Assembly: GCA_022711755.1 (NCBI GenBank)
Contig: JAKLEA010000003.1
Location: forward strand, 62,001-126,000
DNA: 64,000 nt
Origin: Planctomycetota bacterium
Lineage (GTDB): Bacteria > Planctomycetota > Brocadiia > SM23-32 > JAKLEA01
Direction of reading: 5' to 3'
How positions within the stretch are numbered: the stretch's first letter is position 1; each line of letters begins with the position of its first letter. The translations under genes were made by a program, and so were the position numbers. The notes beneath the pieces are model-generated. The model saw only the letters and a program-made list of their open reading frames with translations. It was not told where the DNA came from and made no database searches. Below, one piece after another: positions 35,231-44,861 of the stretch.

Positions 35231-37393
35231 TTACCTGGGCAATGCGCGCGCATCGTAGTCAATGATCACGTCATTGACACGCAGTTTGCGCCCGTCCAGA
35301 CGCCATTCGCCGTCGGACGGAACAATCACAATCAGCTTGGCGTTGTCAGCCGGAATCATCAGATCCGTCTTGCCCGCCGCTTTCCGCAGAAGTATTCGTT
35401 TTGACGCCGCGTCATAAACATCGGATTTCAGCTTACCCAATTCAAGGGAGATGGTTCGGTCTTCAGCATATGGATTATAAATCAGGAAGGTGGGAAAGGC
35501 CTTGTCATGGAAGAAATCGGTTGCAAGACAGTCCAGAGCTATAATTCTTCCGTCGCTGGTGGGATGGACCAGCGCACCAAGCATCCCGACGTGGCTGGAT
35601 CCGTAAAGTCCGAGGTCTGTCTTCGGCCCCCATTTCATGCAAAGGGGATCGCCCGTCGCATACGGGCTTTTGACGCCCCATTGACGCCGCAATCCTTCAT
35701 AGGCAATGACGCCTTTCGGATCGCCCTTCCAGAAGGAGCATGACTGGCGGTCGGGCGGAAGCCCGTTCGTACAAAAAAGCCGGGCGGCGTTTGCGAGATT
35801 GAGCATCCACTTCCCAATGGCGCGGGAGTAGCACGGGGCGTAGCGAACGATCGGCGTCATGGCCCCGGCCTGGGCGAACGTGTTCATCGCGAAGGCGTAG
35901 CCGCCGCCGTTGTCCACGCTGCCGGCCAGCCCGTGGCAGTCATGCCCGCCCCATTTCTGGATCGTTATCCCCCAGCCGGAGCGGCATTCGCTTATGCCGA
36001 ACGACCAGTTGATCATCTTGTCGAGGTCGTAATCGCGTCCGAGTTCGGCGTTCATCCGGGCGGCCAGATAAGCTCCGTATGGAAGTAATACCTCATAATA
36101 TGGATTCTCGCGCCGCTCGCTCAGGAACCGGAGGCAGGAATCGGCGGCTTTCAGATGCCTATCGTCGCGGAATCTGACCCACGCCATGTATTCGAGCCAT
36201 CCGATGCCGGCGGCTGCGTCCGGTTCCCTCCACTGACCGTTGTCAACCGGTTTGAGCGTTCGGAAATCGAAAGACGTGTGATTGAAATCCGGTTTTCCAT
36301 CACTTCCCGTCATGTGCAGGCACGCCTCGTTCCATCTGTCCGCCGTCGTTTTCATTATCTCGTCAAGATTTCCGTGGCCGGGATATTTATCCGCAAGGCA
36401 ATAGAACAGAATGTGAGGCCACAATTCGTACCAGAACGATCCGCCGGTCTCCTGCTCCATCCCGTTGAGAACAAGATTGAGACCGTTCTTTCTGTTGTAG
36501 TAGGCCTCGCACATTGCGACGTAATCGTAGCGCTGCTTCCGCTTGTCAATTCCCACGAGTGTTCCGCTGAGGACCGCCGCGATGCCCGTCACGCCCTCAT
36601 GGTTGGCCCCGCCCTGCCGCAGGTCGCCGACATAGCTGTAAATGCCGAACGTCGGCCCGGGGATATTCACGCGGGAATCATCAATCCAGATAAGCGGGAG
36701 GTATAGCCCCCTGGCGTTGTGGTTGAAGGCAAGCGCATCATAGGCTCGGGCGACGGCGCGCCAGTCGCGCATCTTGAATGGATACGGGTAGTTCGGCATC
36801 CAGTCAACGCAATCAATGTTTGTCTGGCCGGGTTTGACTGCCGCCGTCTTCGTCGTCCTGCCGGGGATGAATTCAAGCGATTCGAAAACGACCGCAGCGC
36901 CCGGTTCACCCTCCACGCCGAGTTGAACCTGGAACGCCGCGCGTCCAGCCGCCGCCATTGCGCGGGGATCGGGTTCAGCCTCGAATTCCCCCGTAACACC
37001 GTTCTTCTCAAAAATGGAAACCGTAACCGGCCTGCCATATCCCCATGCGTCCCCGTAGAGCCTCATCAGCAAGACCGCGCCGCCTTCAACGGAGCGGACC
37101 TTGAGCCGTATCCGTCCCGCGTCCCGCGGCAAGAGAATGTTCGGGATGGCCGCGATGGCCCACTTTCTTCCCGGAGCGACCGTCACGCGAAGACCATCCG
37201 AGTCAGCGCTGACAACCGCGCCGTTCATCCTGTCGGTCCATAAGTTGGCCGATCTAATGCAATCGGGCGACCAGTCCTGACCGCCTTCGCCGCACATTGA
37301 GGCGGCGCTGATTCCTAAAAATGCGATTGCGCAGGCCAGCCAGACATTCCGAAAGATTTGTGCGCGTATTAGCCCGGATGTCGGTTTCATCAT
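35231..37393 (-). CDS. Unknown secreted protein with helical-toroid (glycosidase/lyase-like) domain
   Basis: A 720-residue protein with an N-terminal hydrophobic segment (NVWLACAIAFLGISAASMCG). Residues about 40-190 look like a beta-sandwich carbohydrate-binding module. The central 230-600 region is rich in paired helices with Trp/Tyr/His-rich loops (ETGGSFWYELWPHILFYCLAD, GWGITIQKWGGHDCHG) typical of (alpha/alpha)6 glycan-degrading enzymes. The C-terminus is a small beta-sandwich. I cannot name the family. It lies 48 bases upstream of the heparinase-like lyase and 18 bases downstream of the GH130-like gene, which supports a role in the same polysaccharide degradation. Confidence 0.65.
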   Translation of the reverse strand: MMKPTSGLIRAQIFRNVWLACAIAFLGISAASMCGEGGQDWSPDCIRSANLWTDRMNGAVVSADSDGLRVTVAPGRKWAIAAIPNILLPRDAGRIRLKVRSVEGGAVLLMRLYGDAWGYGRPVTVSIFEKNGVTGEFEAEPDPRAMAAAGRAAFQVQLGVEGEPGAAVVFESLEFIPGRTTKTAAVKPGQTNIDCVDWMPNYPYPFKMRDWRAVARAYDALAFNHNARGLYLPLIWIDDSRVNIPGPTFGIYSYVGDLRQGGANHEGVTGIAAVLSGTLVGIDKRKQRYDYVAMCEAYYNRKNGLNLVLNGMEQETGGSFWYELWPHILFYCLADKYPGHGNLDEIMKTTADRWNEACLHMTGSDGKPDFNHTSFDFRTLKPVDNGQWREPDAAAGIGWLEYMAWVRFRDDRHLKAADSCLRFLSERRENPYYEVLLPYGAYLAARMNAELGRDYDLDKMINWSFGISECRSGWGITIQKWGGHDCHGLAGSVDNGGGYAFAMNTFAQAGAMTPIVRYAPCYSRAIGKWMLNLANAARLFCTNGLPPDRQSCSFWKGDPKGVIAYEGLRRQWGVKSPYATGDPLCMKWGPKTDLGLYGSSHVGMLGALVHPTSDGRIIALDCLATDFFHDKAFPTFLIYNPYAEDRTISLELGKLKSDVYDAASKRILLRKAAGKTDLMIPADNAKLIVIVPSDGEWRLDGRKLRVNDVIIDYDARALPR

Positions 37394-37411
37394 TTAGACC
37401 ATCGAGACGGA

Positions 37412-38542
37412 TCAACGTTTAACGCTCGCCGAGTAGCAATGAATCTCCTCCCGCCCGGGCGGCGCGTCCCAGCCCTGGGCATAGAGCCATCGCCCTCGAT
37501 ATTGTATCAGGCCGCCCCAACTGAGCGTTCCACCCCGGTTGATCGCCGGCGGAACGGAAAGCGCATCGCAGCGATAAAGCGCCTGCGCGGCGGAAAACGC
37601 GCCATCCGGTGCGCTATAGAAAAAGTCGAGGACCAGTCTCCCGCTTCCGTCATGATCGGTCACGGCGCAGGCGACCTCATGCAGCCGCCCCATCGCCGGG
37701 TCAAGGGGGAGATAAGTTATCGGTTCGTATTCCCAGTTGAGCATGTCGTCCGAGCGGCCGATATGCTGCTGCCCGCCGCAGCCTTCGCTTACGAACATTG
37801 TGAACCGTCCGTTGATCCGGACCGGTTCGCCGCGCGGATTCCTAGCCAGAACGCCGGCCTTGGCCCAGTATTTCGAGACGCCGTATGGGACGACGGCGCC
37901 ACGTTTCTCCCAATGCGTCAGGTCGTCGGACGTGGCAAGGCATATGTCAACCGCCAGCTCGATCGGGAACGGGGTTCCGGCAGTTTCCGTTTTGACGGCG
38001 GCGGGCGGATCCCATGCGGAGTTATAGAAGAGGTAATACCTGCCGTCGAGAACGTAAATCTTCGGGTCGTCGCATCCGAGCGTCTCGTTCGGCTCCGTGG
38101 GATGGATGATCGGATTGGACGGCGAATCCGTCCAGTTCCGCCCGTCCTCGCTCCAGGCCAGTCCGATCCGGGAACATAGCGATTCCTTTGTCGGCGCGGC
38201 CCGGTAGAAAAGGAGCAGTTTCCCGCCGGCTTCAACCAGAGACGGGTTGAAGATGCTTGACGATTCCCATCCGATGCCCATCGGATCGCGCCATTGCCGG
38301 GTTTTCCTGAAGGTCATTCCCTCCTCACGCGAGAAGGGGCCGATCGCCCATTCCGGCTCTGCGGGATAGTTCCCGCTGAAGGCGAGCGCCGACAGATTCC
38401 GGATTACGGGGGACGGCTCCGCTGCGCGGGCGCGGAGAAAGGCTTCCCTGTGAGTTTGAGCGTAGGCGTTCAATGACGAAACCCTTTCAACAATGGGTAG
38501 CAACCGGCCCAATAGCATGACGAGAGATAAAGTCATTCTCAT
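37412..38542 (-). CDS. GH130/GH43-like five-bladed propeller glycosidase or phosphorylase
   Basis: A 376-residue protein. Blade motifs are visible: IFNPSLVEAGGKLLLFYRA (about 95), CDDPKIYVLDGRYYLFYN (about 155), DLTHWEKRG, and KAGVLARNPRGE. The DDPKI and NPS patterns fit GH130 (beta-mannoside phosphorylase/hydrolase) and the related GH32/43/68 propellers. The first 20 residues are hydrophobic. The ATG at 38542 is preferred to the GTG at 38545; the ribosome binding site is weak. It leads the minus-strand series with the unknown protein and heparinase-like lyase. The family is fairly sure, the substrate not. Confidence 0.75.
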   Translation of the reverse strand: MRMTLSLVMLLGRLLPIVERVSSLNAYAQTHREAFLRARAAEPSPVIRNLSALAFSGNYPAEPEWAIGPFSREEGMTFRKTRQWRDPMGIGWESSSIFNPSLVEAGGKLLLFYRAAPTKESLCSRIGLAWSEDGRNWTDSPSNPIIHPTEPNETLGCDDPKIYVLDGRYYLFYNSAWDPPAAVKTETAGTPFPIELAVDICLATSDDLTHWEKRGAVVPYGVSKYWAKAGVLARNPRGEPVRINGRFTMFVSEGCGGQQHIGRSDDMLNWEYEPITYLPLDPAMGRLHEVACAVTDHDGSGRLVLDFFYSAPDGAFSAAQALYRCDALSVPPAINRGGTLSWGGLIQYRGRWLYAQGWDAPPGREEIHCYSASVKR

Positions 38543-38719
38543 CACGGGGCAGTGTAGTCATGCGCATTTATCATATCAAGCTGTGTAAGTATTGAAGACA
38601 TGCGGTATCCGTTTGAGGTTGTCGCTCCTTCCGGGTAATCTATCCGGCGTGGGGCGCGCCATGGGACGCGCCGCGCGGCATCGTTTCAATCGGGTTCGCG
38701 ACACCCCGGGAGCCAAGCC

Positions 38720-39712
38720 ATGAAGAAAGCCTCCGCAGTCCTGCTCGTTCTCGTCCTGACGGTTTCAGCCCTGACGGGCTGCAAGAAGAGGGAGACCCAG
38801 CCTGCGCCTTCAGCCGGTCCAGCCGCCGCAAAGGCTCCGACCGGGAAGGTTGAGGGAAAGATCGGCATATCCGTGCTGACCCTGACGAATCCCTTCTTCA
38901 TTGACATAGTCAAGGCCGTTGAAGACGAGGCGAAAAAGAACGGGTTTGAGGCGATTGTGACGAGTTCCGAGTTCGACCCCGCAAAGCAGCGCGACCAGGT
39001 CAAGGACTTCATCGTCAAGAAGGTCAACGCCATCATCCTGACGCCGGCGGATTCAAAGGCCGTCGGAACCGCGATCAAGGAGGCCAACGAGGCCGGAATA
39101 CCGGTCTTTACCGCCGACATCGCCAGCCTGGCCGAGGACGCGAAGGTCGTCAGCCACATCGCCACCGACAACTACGCCGGCGGACGCCAGGCCGCGAAGG
39201 CGATGATGGAAGCGCTCGGAAACAAGGGCAAGGTCGCAGTGCTTGACTTCCCCGTGGTCGAATCCGTCATACTCCGCACAAGGGGCTTCGAGGATGAACT
39301 GAAGGAATCCAAAAGCCCGATAGTCATCGTCGGCAAGTGGAACGGGAAGGGCGTCAAGGACGAGGGCTTCAAGGTTGCGCAGGACATCCTTACGGCGCAC
39401 AAGGAGCTTGACGGCATATTTGCGATCAACGACCCGTCCGCCCTCGGGGCATACGCCGCGCTTGAGAAGGCCGGGCGCGCGGGCAAGGTCGTCCTGATCG
39501 GCTTCGACGGGCAGTTGGAGGGCAAGAAGGCGATCCTCGAGGGGAAGATTTACGCCGACCCCATCCAGTTCCCGGACCTCATCGGGCGCACGACCGTGCA
39601 GACGATCATGAAATACCTGGACGGCGCGAAGGTCGAGCCGCAGATACTCATTCCGCCCAGCCTCTACCACAAGGCCGACGCCGAGAAGGATCCCGCGCTT
39701 TCCGCCAAGTGA
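38720..39712 (+). CDS. Sugar ABC transporter substrate-binding lipoprotein (RbsB-like)
   Basis: A 330-residue periplasmic-binding protein. It has a lipoprotein signal ending in LTGC (Cys21), then a Pro/Ala linker, then the type I binding-protein fold (Peripla_BP_4) with IGISVLTLTNPFFIDIVK and the hinge FAINDPSALGAYAALEKAG. It is of the ribose/galactose/inositol class. The stop codon overlaps the GTG start of the ATPase gene, indicating translational coupling. First gene of a three-gene importer operon; the 5' region of 174 bases has no convincing promoter. Confidence 0.92.
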   Translation: MKKASAVLLVLVLTVSALTGCKKRETQPAPSAGPAAAKAPTGKVEGKIGISVLTLTNPFFIDIVKAVEDEAKKNGFEAIVTSSEFDPAKQRDQVKDFIVKKVNAIILTPADSKAVGTAIKEANEAGIPVFTADIASLAEDAKVVSHIATDNYAGGRQAAKAMMEALGNKGKVAVLDFPVVESVILRTRGFEDELKESKSPIVIVGKWNGKGVKDEGFKVAQDILTAHKELDGIFAINDPSALGAYAALEKAGRAGKVVLIGFDGQLEGKKAILEGKIYADPIQFPDLIGRTTVQTIMKYLDGAKVEPQILIPPSLYHKADAEKDPALSAK

Positions 39713-41226
39713 GTCCGATGGCCGAATCCGCCACTGCCGCCCCGCCTGCTCCGCTGCTTGAGATGACCGGGATAGACAAGAGCTTTCCCGGCGTTCGCGC
39801 CCTTGCCGGGGTTGATTTGGTTCTCCATCCCGGCGAGGTTCTGGCCGTGGTGGGCGAGAACGGGGCGGGCAAGAGCACGTTGATGAAAATCCTGGGGGGG
39901 GCGTACCTCCCCGACTCCGGACGCATCAGCCTGAACGGGAAAGAAACGCGAATTCTGAATCCCGTTGACGCCCGCCGGGGCGGGGTCGCCGTCATCTATC
40001 AGGAGTTCAACCTCATCCCCCGCATGACCGTCCGGGAGAACATCTTCCTGGGTCGGGAGCGGACGCGCCTCGGCTTCTTCGACAGGCGCTCGGAGACGGA
40101 CGAGGTGAAACGCATTTTCGAGCGCATCGGCGTGCGGCTTGATCCGGAGGCCGAATGCGGCGATCTCAGCGTCGCGCAGCAGCAGACGGTTGAGATTGCC
40201 AAGGCTCTGTCCCTTGACGCGCGCATCATCGTGATGGACGAACCGACCGCCGCGCTGACCGACCAGGAGGTCGAGCGCCTTTTTGAGATCATCCGCGACC
40301 TGAAGAGCAATCGCATAGGCGTCATCTACATCAGCCATCGTCTCGACGAGGTTTTCCGAATCGCCGACACGATAATGGTGCTTCGCGACGGCCAGCTTGT
40401 AGGAGCCAGGCCGGTTTCCCAGTTCAACCGCCAGTCCGTCATCGAGATGATGGTCGGGCGCAGGATTGAGAACGAGTTCCCGAAACGCGAAGCCGAGACC
40501 GGCGGCGAGAGGCTCGTGATCAGGAATCTGACGCGGGGTACGAGCGTGGGCGGCGTCTCGTTTTCAGTCCGGGCCGGGGAGATACTTGGCCTGACCGGTC
40601 TGGTCGGCTCCGGGCGCACGGAGCTTGCGCGGCTGATATTCGGCGCGGACGCGGCGGACTCCGGCTCAATTTCGCTTGACGGGCGGGAGCTGCGCATCCG
40701 CTCGCCCAAGGACGCCATATCCTGCGGCATCTGCCTGCTGACTGAAGACCGCAAGACGCAGGGACTCGTGCTGGACCATTCCGTGCGGGACAATTTCGGG
40801 CTGCCGAACCTGTCCGGCTTCTCGACGTGGGGCTTCGTGCGCGAGCGCGAGGAGAGCGAAGCGCTTGCCGGATTCGTCGAAAAGCTGCGCATCAAGATAC
40901 CGCACCATGAGGAAGTCGCCCGTAACCTCTCCGGCGGCAACCAGCAGAAGGTCGTTCTGGCGAAGTGGCTGCAGCGCGACTGCAAGGTCATCATCTTCGA
41001 CGAGCCTACGCGCGGGATTGACGTGGGCGCGAAGTACGAAATCTACACGCTGATGAACAGGCTTGCCGAGGACGGCAAGTGCATCATAATGATAAGCTCC
41101 GAGCTGCCGGAAGCGCTCGGCATGAGCGACAGGATTCTCGTCATGCGCGGGGGGCGGATCGCCGGGGAAATTGCCGACGTCCCTTGCGCGACGCAGGAGC
41201 AGGTGATGCACATGGCCGTGGGCTGA
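39709..41226 (+). CDS. Sugar ABC transporter ATPase (RbsA/MglA-transporter type)
   Basis: A 505-residue protein with two tandem nucleotide-binding domains. The first has Walker A GENGAGKST (about residues 49-57), signature LSVAQQQTVEIAKAL and Walker B VMDEPTAAL. The second has the degenerate P-loop GLVGSGRTEL, signature LSGGNQQKVVLAKWL and Walker B IFDEPTRG. This is the usual fused carbohydrate importer ATPase. GTG at 39709 overlaps the preceding stop; ATG at 39718 is the alternative. A G8 tract (39894-39901) codes for Gly-Gly and is in frame. The permease gene starts 12 bases downstream. Confidence 0.93.
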   Translation: MSPMAESATAAPPAPLLEMTGIDKSFPGVRALAGVDLVLHPGEVLAVVGENGAGKSTLMKILGGAYLPDSGRISLNGKETRILNPVDARRGGVAVIYQEFNLIPRMTVRENIFLGRERTRLGFFDRRSETDEVKRIFERIGVRLDPEAECGDLSVAQQQTVEIAKALSLDARIIVMDEPTAALTDQEVERLFEIIRDLKSNRIGVIYISHRLDEVFRIADTIMVLRDGQLVGARPVSQFNRQSVIEMMVGRRIENEFPKREAETGGERLVIRNLTRGTSVGGVSFSVRAGEILGLTGLVGSGRTELARLIFGADAADSGSISLDGRELRIRSPKDAISCGICLLTEDRKTQGLVLDHSVRDNFGLPNLSGFSTWGFVREREESEALAGFVEKLRIKIPHHEEVARNLSGGNQQKVVLAKWLQRDCKVIIFDEPTRGIDVGAKYEIYTLMNRLAEDGKCIIMISSELPEALGMSDRILVMRGGRIAGEIADVPCATQEQVMHMAVG

Positions 41227-41237
41227 GAGGACCGACA

Positions 41238-42608
41238 ATGGCCGGAAATCGCGGACGCATGGGCGCGGCGGGGCGCCGATTCATAGCCGACTACGGCATG
41301 ATCTTCGTCCTTTTGCTTCTATGCGTTTATTACTCGGTGGCGACGCTGAACGTCCAGTATCCGACCGGTTCCGAGGCCGCGCGCCAGGTGGTTGCGGAAT
41401 GCCGGGAACGGCTTCCAAGTGGCGATGCGGCTCTCATCGTGGCGCATCACGGGCAGGACGCGTCGGATTTCGCCCGCGAGGCCGAGGCCGGGCTGAAGGC
41501 GGCGGGGGTTGAGGTCGCCGGCGTCGTTCTTGGCGATCCATCGGCCTTGAGGTTGGAGCTTGAGCGCCTCGGCGCGGCGGGCCGCGCCCCGAAGGCGATA
41601 CTCGCAACGCGCGAGGCCGCCGAGTGGCGGCTGATCCGGAACATCGGCGAAATCCTGCCCGCAAGCAGCGGGGTCAGTGTCTTCTGCCCGGAGAGCCATC
41701 GCTGGCCCGACTTCCTGAAACGCAACAACCTGCTGGCCGTTGCCGACCGCATTGTGGTCATTGCGATCGTGGCCATCGGCATGACGATGGTCATCATCAC
41801 CGCCGGCATTGATCTGTCAGTCGGCAGCCTGATCGCTTTTTCAGCGGTGATGGCAACACGCCTGATACGCGACGCCGCCGGAGCAGCTAACGCGAGCGCT
41901 GCGGGGATGGTGCTATGCTGCCTGGCCGCTATTGTCGCGTGCGGGATTGTCGGCGTGTTCTCCGGCCTGATGGTGACGCTCTTTTCCGTGCCGCCGTTCA
42001 TCGCGACGCTGGCGATGATGCTGGTGGCCAGCGGGACGGCCTACACCCTGGCCGCCGGGCAGTCCATTTACGAGGTCCCGGCCTCGATAGACCGCCTGGG
42101 GCGCGGGACGAGTCTATTCGGGCTTCCGAACACGCTGATCCTGATGGCCGTCCTCTACGTCGTGGCGCACGTCATGATGTCGCGCACGGCGCTCGGGCGC
42201 TACGTCTACGCGACGGGCGGCAACAGGGAGGCCGCGCGGCTGTCCGGCGTTCCGGTCAGGCGGGTGATACTATTTGTATACGCGGTCTGCGGGGCGCTGG
42301 CCGGGCTTGGCGGCGTGGTCCAGACGTCGCAGCTTCAGAGCGGCGCGCCGACCTACGGACTTATGTATGAGCTTTACGTTATCGCGGCAGTGGTCGTCGG
42401 CGGGACGAGTCTTTCCGGCGGCCAGGGGAAGATACTGGGCACGCTCATCGGCGCGTTCATCATAGCCGTCATCCAGAACGGGATGAACCTGACGGGGGTG
42501 GAGAGTTATACGCAGAACATCATACTGGGGCTGGTCATCCTGGCGGCGGTGCTGCTGGACAAGCTCAAGCAGAGGGGGTGGCGATTGCGGGGAGGGGAGT
42601 CGGGGTGA
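41238..42608 (+). CDS. Sugar ABC transporter permease (RbsC-like) with an inserted extracytoplasmic domain
   Basis: A 456-residue permease; RbsC homologues are usually about 320. The ATG at 41238 is preceded by GAGAGG. The first membrane helix (about 17-37) is followed by about 125 non-membrane residues (39-165) with an alternating strand/helix pattern (DAALIVAHHGQD, VEVAGVVLGDPSAL, APKAILATREAAEW) before the usual helices resume at about 168. The family motif ITAGIDLSVGSL is intact, as is GGTSLSGGQGKILGTLIGA near the C-terminus. The inserted segment looks like half of a Rossmann-like binding domain and probably faces the periplasm. Last gene of the importer operon. Confidence 0.9.
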   Translation: MAGNRGRMGAAGRRFIADYGMIFVLLLLCVYYSVATLNVQYPTGSEAARQVVAECRERLPSGDAALIVAHHGQDASDFAREAEAGLKAAGVEVAGVVLGDPSALRLELERLGAAGRAPKAILATREAAEWRLIRNIGEILPASSGVSVFCPESHRWPDFLKRNNLLAVADRIVVIAIVAIGMTMVIITAGIDLSVGSLIAFSAVMATRLIRDAAGAANASAAGMVLCCLAAIVACGIVGVFSGLMVTLFSVPPFIATLAMMLVASGTAYTLAAGQSIYEVPASIDRLGRGTSLFGLPNTLILMAVLYVVAHVMMSRTALGRYVYATGGNREAARLSGVPVRRVILFVYAVCGALAGLGGVVQTSQLQSGAPTYGLMYELYVIAAVVVGGTSLSGGQGKILGTLIGAFIIAVIQNGMNLTGVESYTQNIILGLVILAAVLLDKLKQRGWRLRGGESG

Positions 42609-42666
42609 GCGGCCAAGAAGTGTATCCTTGTAACAAGTGTATTGCGTATAATCACGCTGGCTGAAA

Positions 42667-43707
42667 TTACTCGAAAAGGTTCCTTTGTCTTATGTTGTCC
42701 GGTTTGCCTTTTCTTCTCTTTTGAGTCTCCTTTCGCAGCATTGTCTTTGCATAAACTCGAATGAACTGCTCATCGAGCTTCCTGCGTTTCCTCACTTCAT
42801 AATCATAGGTATCATTTTCGTCCTTATGTTTCTTAGCCCATCCCATCGCCACAAATTGATTCATGGCGTTATGTATCCAGTTAGCTCTAGGGATTTCTGG
42901 TACTGCCTCACCTTCTTCCCCAGGTCCATAGAATGATGATAACTTCCTTCTGAAATCCTGGACGTTTAGTTCTACCCACAATCGACCCTCTTCCCGAAGC
43001 TGCAAGAGTTTATCCTGAGTCAGTTCATTAACGATAGTCTCGTGGATCAATACCATCAGGTACGGCAATGGTGGGCATGCATCGTATAGCTTCACGCTAG
43101 CAAAATGAGGATTTCCAGCAACCAAGCTGTACTTAATCGGCAGGCATTTGGCTAGTTTGGCTTGCTTGACTTTATCCTGCAGTGCGCCGCAACAAAGCTC
43201 CAATGACAACCATGTGTCTCGTTGGGCAACAGTACAAAAACGGACCACAGCAAGATTACGTTCGAGAATAAGTTCCCCTTTCTGTTGCATTTCTTCAACC
43301 AGTTGGCGTACTGTAGGACCACGGAGGTGATGAACCAATTGTATAATATCGTGAGATTGAATCCGTCCATCCACAGTATCCCATCCAGACAAGTCATCAT
43401 CATATTCCTTTATTTGTAGTATCTCTTTTACCTGATACTCCTTAGTATCCGGAAGAGCAAGTTTTGCCTCACCCACAATCCCATAACCTGATGATCTTGT
43501 AACAACTAAGTCGGGAGTCACGATCTTATCACTTGACTTCTTCATTCTTCTTCCGAATCGGACCTTCACTTCTCGATTCAGATCCCCCACTTCATCATCA
43601 AACATGAACTCGTTTGCAGTAGCTTTCAGTGCGAGCACCGTCTGTTGATAGTCATCTATCTCGTTCCGAATTGCTTTGATTCGATCCGCTGTTTCCTGTG
43701 AGATCAT
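42667..43707 (-). CDS. PD-(D/E)XK nuclease-like protein with C-terminal winged-helix-like region
   Basis: A 346-residue cytosolic protein. The nuclease signature is visible: Pro65-Asp66 in VTPDLVV, followed 14 residues later by Glu80-Ala-Lys82 in GIVGEAKLAL, which is the PD...ExK order and spacing of restriction-endonuclease folds. An N-terminal helix (2-35) precedes it. Residues about 265-310 (WIHNAMNQFVAMGWAKKH followed by a strand with YDYEVR) resemble a winged helix, and the tail is strongly basic. The start overlaps the stop of the upstream gene by ATGA, so the two are translationally coupled. The pair is visibly A+T-richer than all neighbours. No methyltransferase accompanies it. A defence role is inference. 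Confidence 0.7.
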   Translation of the reverse strand: MISQETADRIKAIRNEIDDYQQTVLALKATANEFMFDDEVGDLNREVKVRFGRRMKKSSDKIVTPDLVVTRSSGYGIVGEAKLALPDTKEYQVKEILQIKEYDDDLSGWDTVDGRIQSHDIIQLVHHLRGPTVRQLVEEMQQKGELILERNLAVVRFCTVAQRDTWLSLELCCGALQDKVKQAKLAKCLPIKYSLVAGNPHFASVKLYDACPPLPYLMVLIHETIVNELTQDKLLQLREEGRLWVELNVQDFRRKLSSFYGPGEEGEAVPEIPRANWIHNAMNQFVAMGWAKKHKDENDTYDYEVRKRRKLDEQFIRVYAKTMLRKETQKRRKGKPDNIRQRNLFE

Positions 43708-44798
43708 GCGTACTCTGCTACGACCCCTTCATCAAACTGGTCACATATGTGGTTACACAACCTCCCCATTGACGAAGCCGAGGCCTTGGTCCCAGGGACT
43801 ATGAGGATGCGCGACGGATCGGTCACCCATATGTCGTAGCTCGATCCGTCCAGATAGTCCACAAGAGAAACATGTACGTAGGGATTTGGGTGAAGCACCG
43901 AAATAGACACATCACGGAGCTTCTCCAAGATTCCTATGAACCTGTGGTTCTGCTTCTTGTCGGCGAAAACATCCTGATCATAGGCAATGCCAATCGGACG
44001 GCAAAGCCCCGTCGGGCTGTTACATCTCCCTCGCTGGTTGTAGAAGTCGTGGCTCTGAACGATTTCCTCTCGCAACGACGACACGGCTGCATTCAAAAAG
44101 AAGTCCAATCCCCTACTGCAGGTGAATTGACAGTCACTACGCAGACGCGCTTTATTGAGAACGCGTCCATCACTGTGACGGACCGCGAGACTGATAGACG
44201 AAAGCCAGGAATTCTCTTCCTCCAGTTTCGCGAAAACGTCAAGGTAGTCCTCATCGGTCCATTCACGTCCTGTCTTGACCGTCTTTGCCGCAAGATCCTG
44301 GTCTTCGATCAACTTCCCAGAAATGTACTCGGTCACTCGAATAGAAACATCGAGACCACGACCAATTCGTCCGATTGCGCGTTTCATCTCCTTGGTTCGT
44401 AGAAACGTTCTGCACAAGTCTGGTTGCAGCAAGGCGTTGAAGTGCTTCAATAAGAGCGCGAATTCCTTTGCTGTGTGGCATGACGCAACCATGACGGTTC
44501 TTGAGGTACGGTCTTCCGACACAAGTGCCTTGATCGGTCGGCTCTCACCCCCTTCAGGCAAAGCCGTGTGAAGCTGTATCAGTGCAGTTTGCCCTTCAGT
44601 CGCTCGTATTCCCCTGCGCTTCGCATAGGGGCCATGCAGCTTCGAAACGAGAACCTGCAAGTCCGTTTCTGCCGAGAACATTGCGCCATGGACCACCCCG
44701 CCGGCCTTACAGACATCAATCCCCGCCTCGATCATCTCTGCGAGAGAACCACTCGCAGAGTAGAAGCACTCTACCTTCTCATTTATCGCTGCCAACAT
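43704..44798 (-). CDS. Unknown protein, first gene of the A+T-rich cassette
   Basis: A 364-residue protein I do not recognise. No signal peptide, membrane segment or nucleotide-binding motif is seen. It contains eight to nine scattered cysteines with no obvious zinc-finger spacing. The N-terminal 130 residues look like an alpha/beta domain (VVHGAMFSAETDLQVLVSKL, TVMVASCHTAKEFALLLKH), and the C-terminus has YDIWVTDPSRILIVPG. The start follows AAGGAGAG by nine bases. Codon use differs from the surrounding genes. It is coupled by ATGA to the nuclease-like gene and has its own promoter with a palindrome. It could be a sensor, a regulator or a second enzyme of the system. Confidence 0.65.
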   Translation of the reverse strand: MLAAINEKVECFYSASGSLAEMIEAGIDVCKAGGVVHGAMFSAETDLQVLVSKLHGPYAKRRGIRATEGQTALIQLHTALPEGGESRPIKALVSEDRTSRTVMVASCHTAKEFALLLKHFNALLQPDLCRTFLRTKEMKRAIGRIGRGLDVSIRVTEYISGKLIEDQDLAAKTVKTGREWTDEDYLDVFAKLEEENSWLSSISLAVRHSDGRVLNKARLRSDCQFTCSRGLDFFLNAAVSSLREEIVQSHDFYNQRGRCNSPTGLCRPIGIAYDQDVFADKKQNHRFIGILEKLRDVSISVLHPNPYVHVSLVDYLDGSSYDIWVTDPSRILIVPGTKASASSMGRLCNHICDQFDEGVVAEYA

Positions 44799-44861
44799 GG
44801 CAGGAACTCTCCTTCACGACATCCTAGTCTCAGCGCACAGAGACAACTCTTATTTTAAGGA

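Noticed and set aside
39894-39901. G8 tract in the ABC ATPase gene as a phase-variation switch
   Set aside because: It encodes the Gly-Gly after the first Walker A region of a housekeeping importer and is only eight long; similar runs (14592-14599, 28194-28200) occur in other ordinary genes.
42649-42654. TATAAT on the plus strand after the permease gene
   Set aside because: No plus-strand gene follows and there is no -35 at a suitable distance; chance match in A+T-rich DNA.
42667-43707. Type II restriction-modification system
   Set aside because: The nuclease-like motif is present but neither neighbour has a methyltransferase motif; the methyltransferase at 52542 is distant and not of the DNA type.
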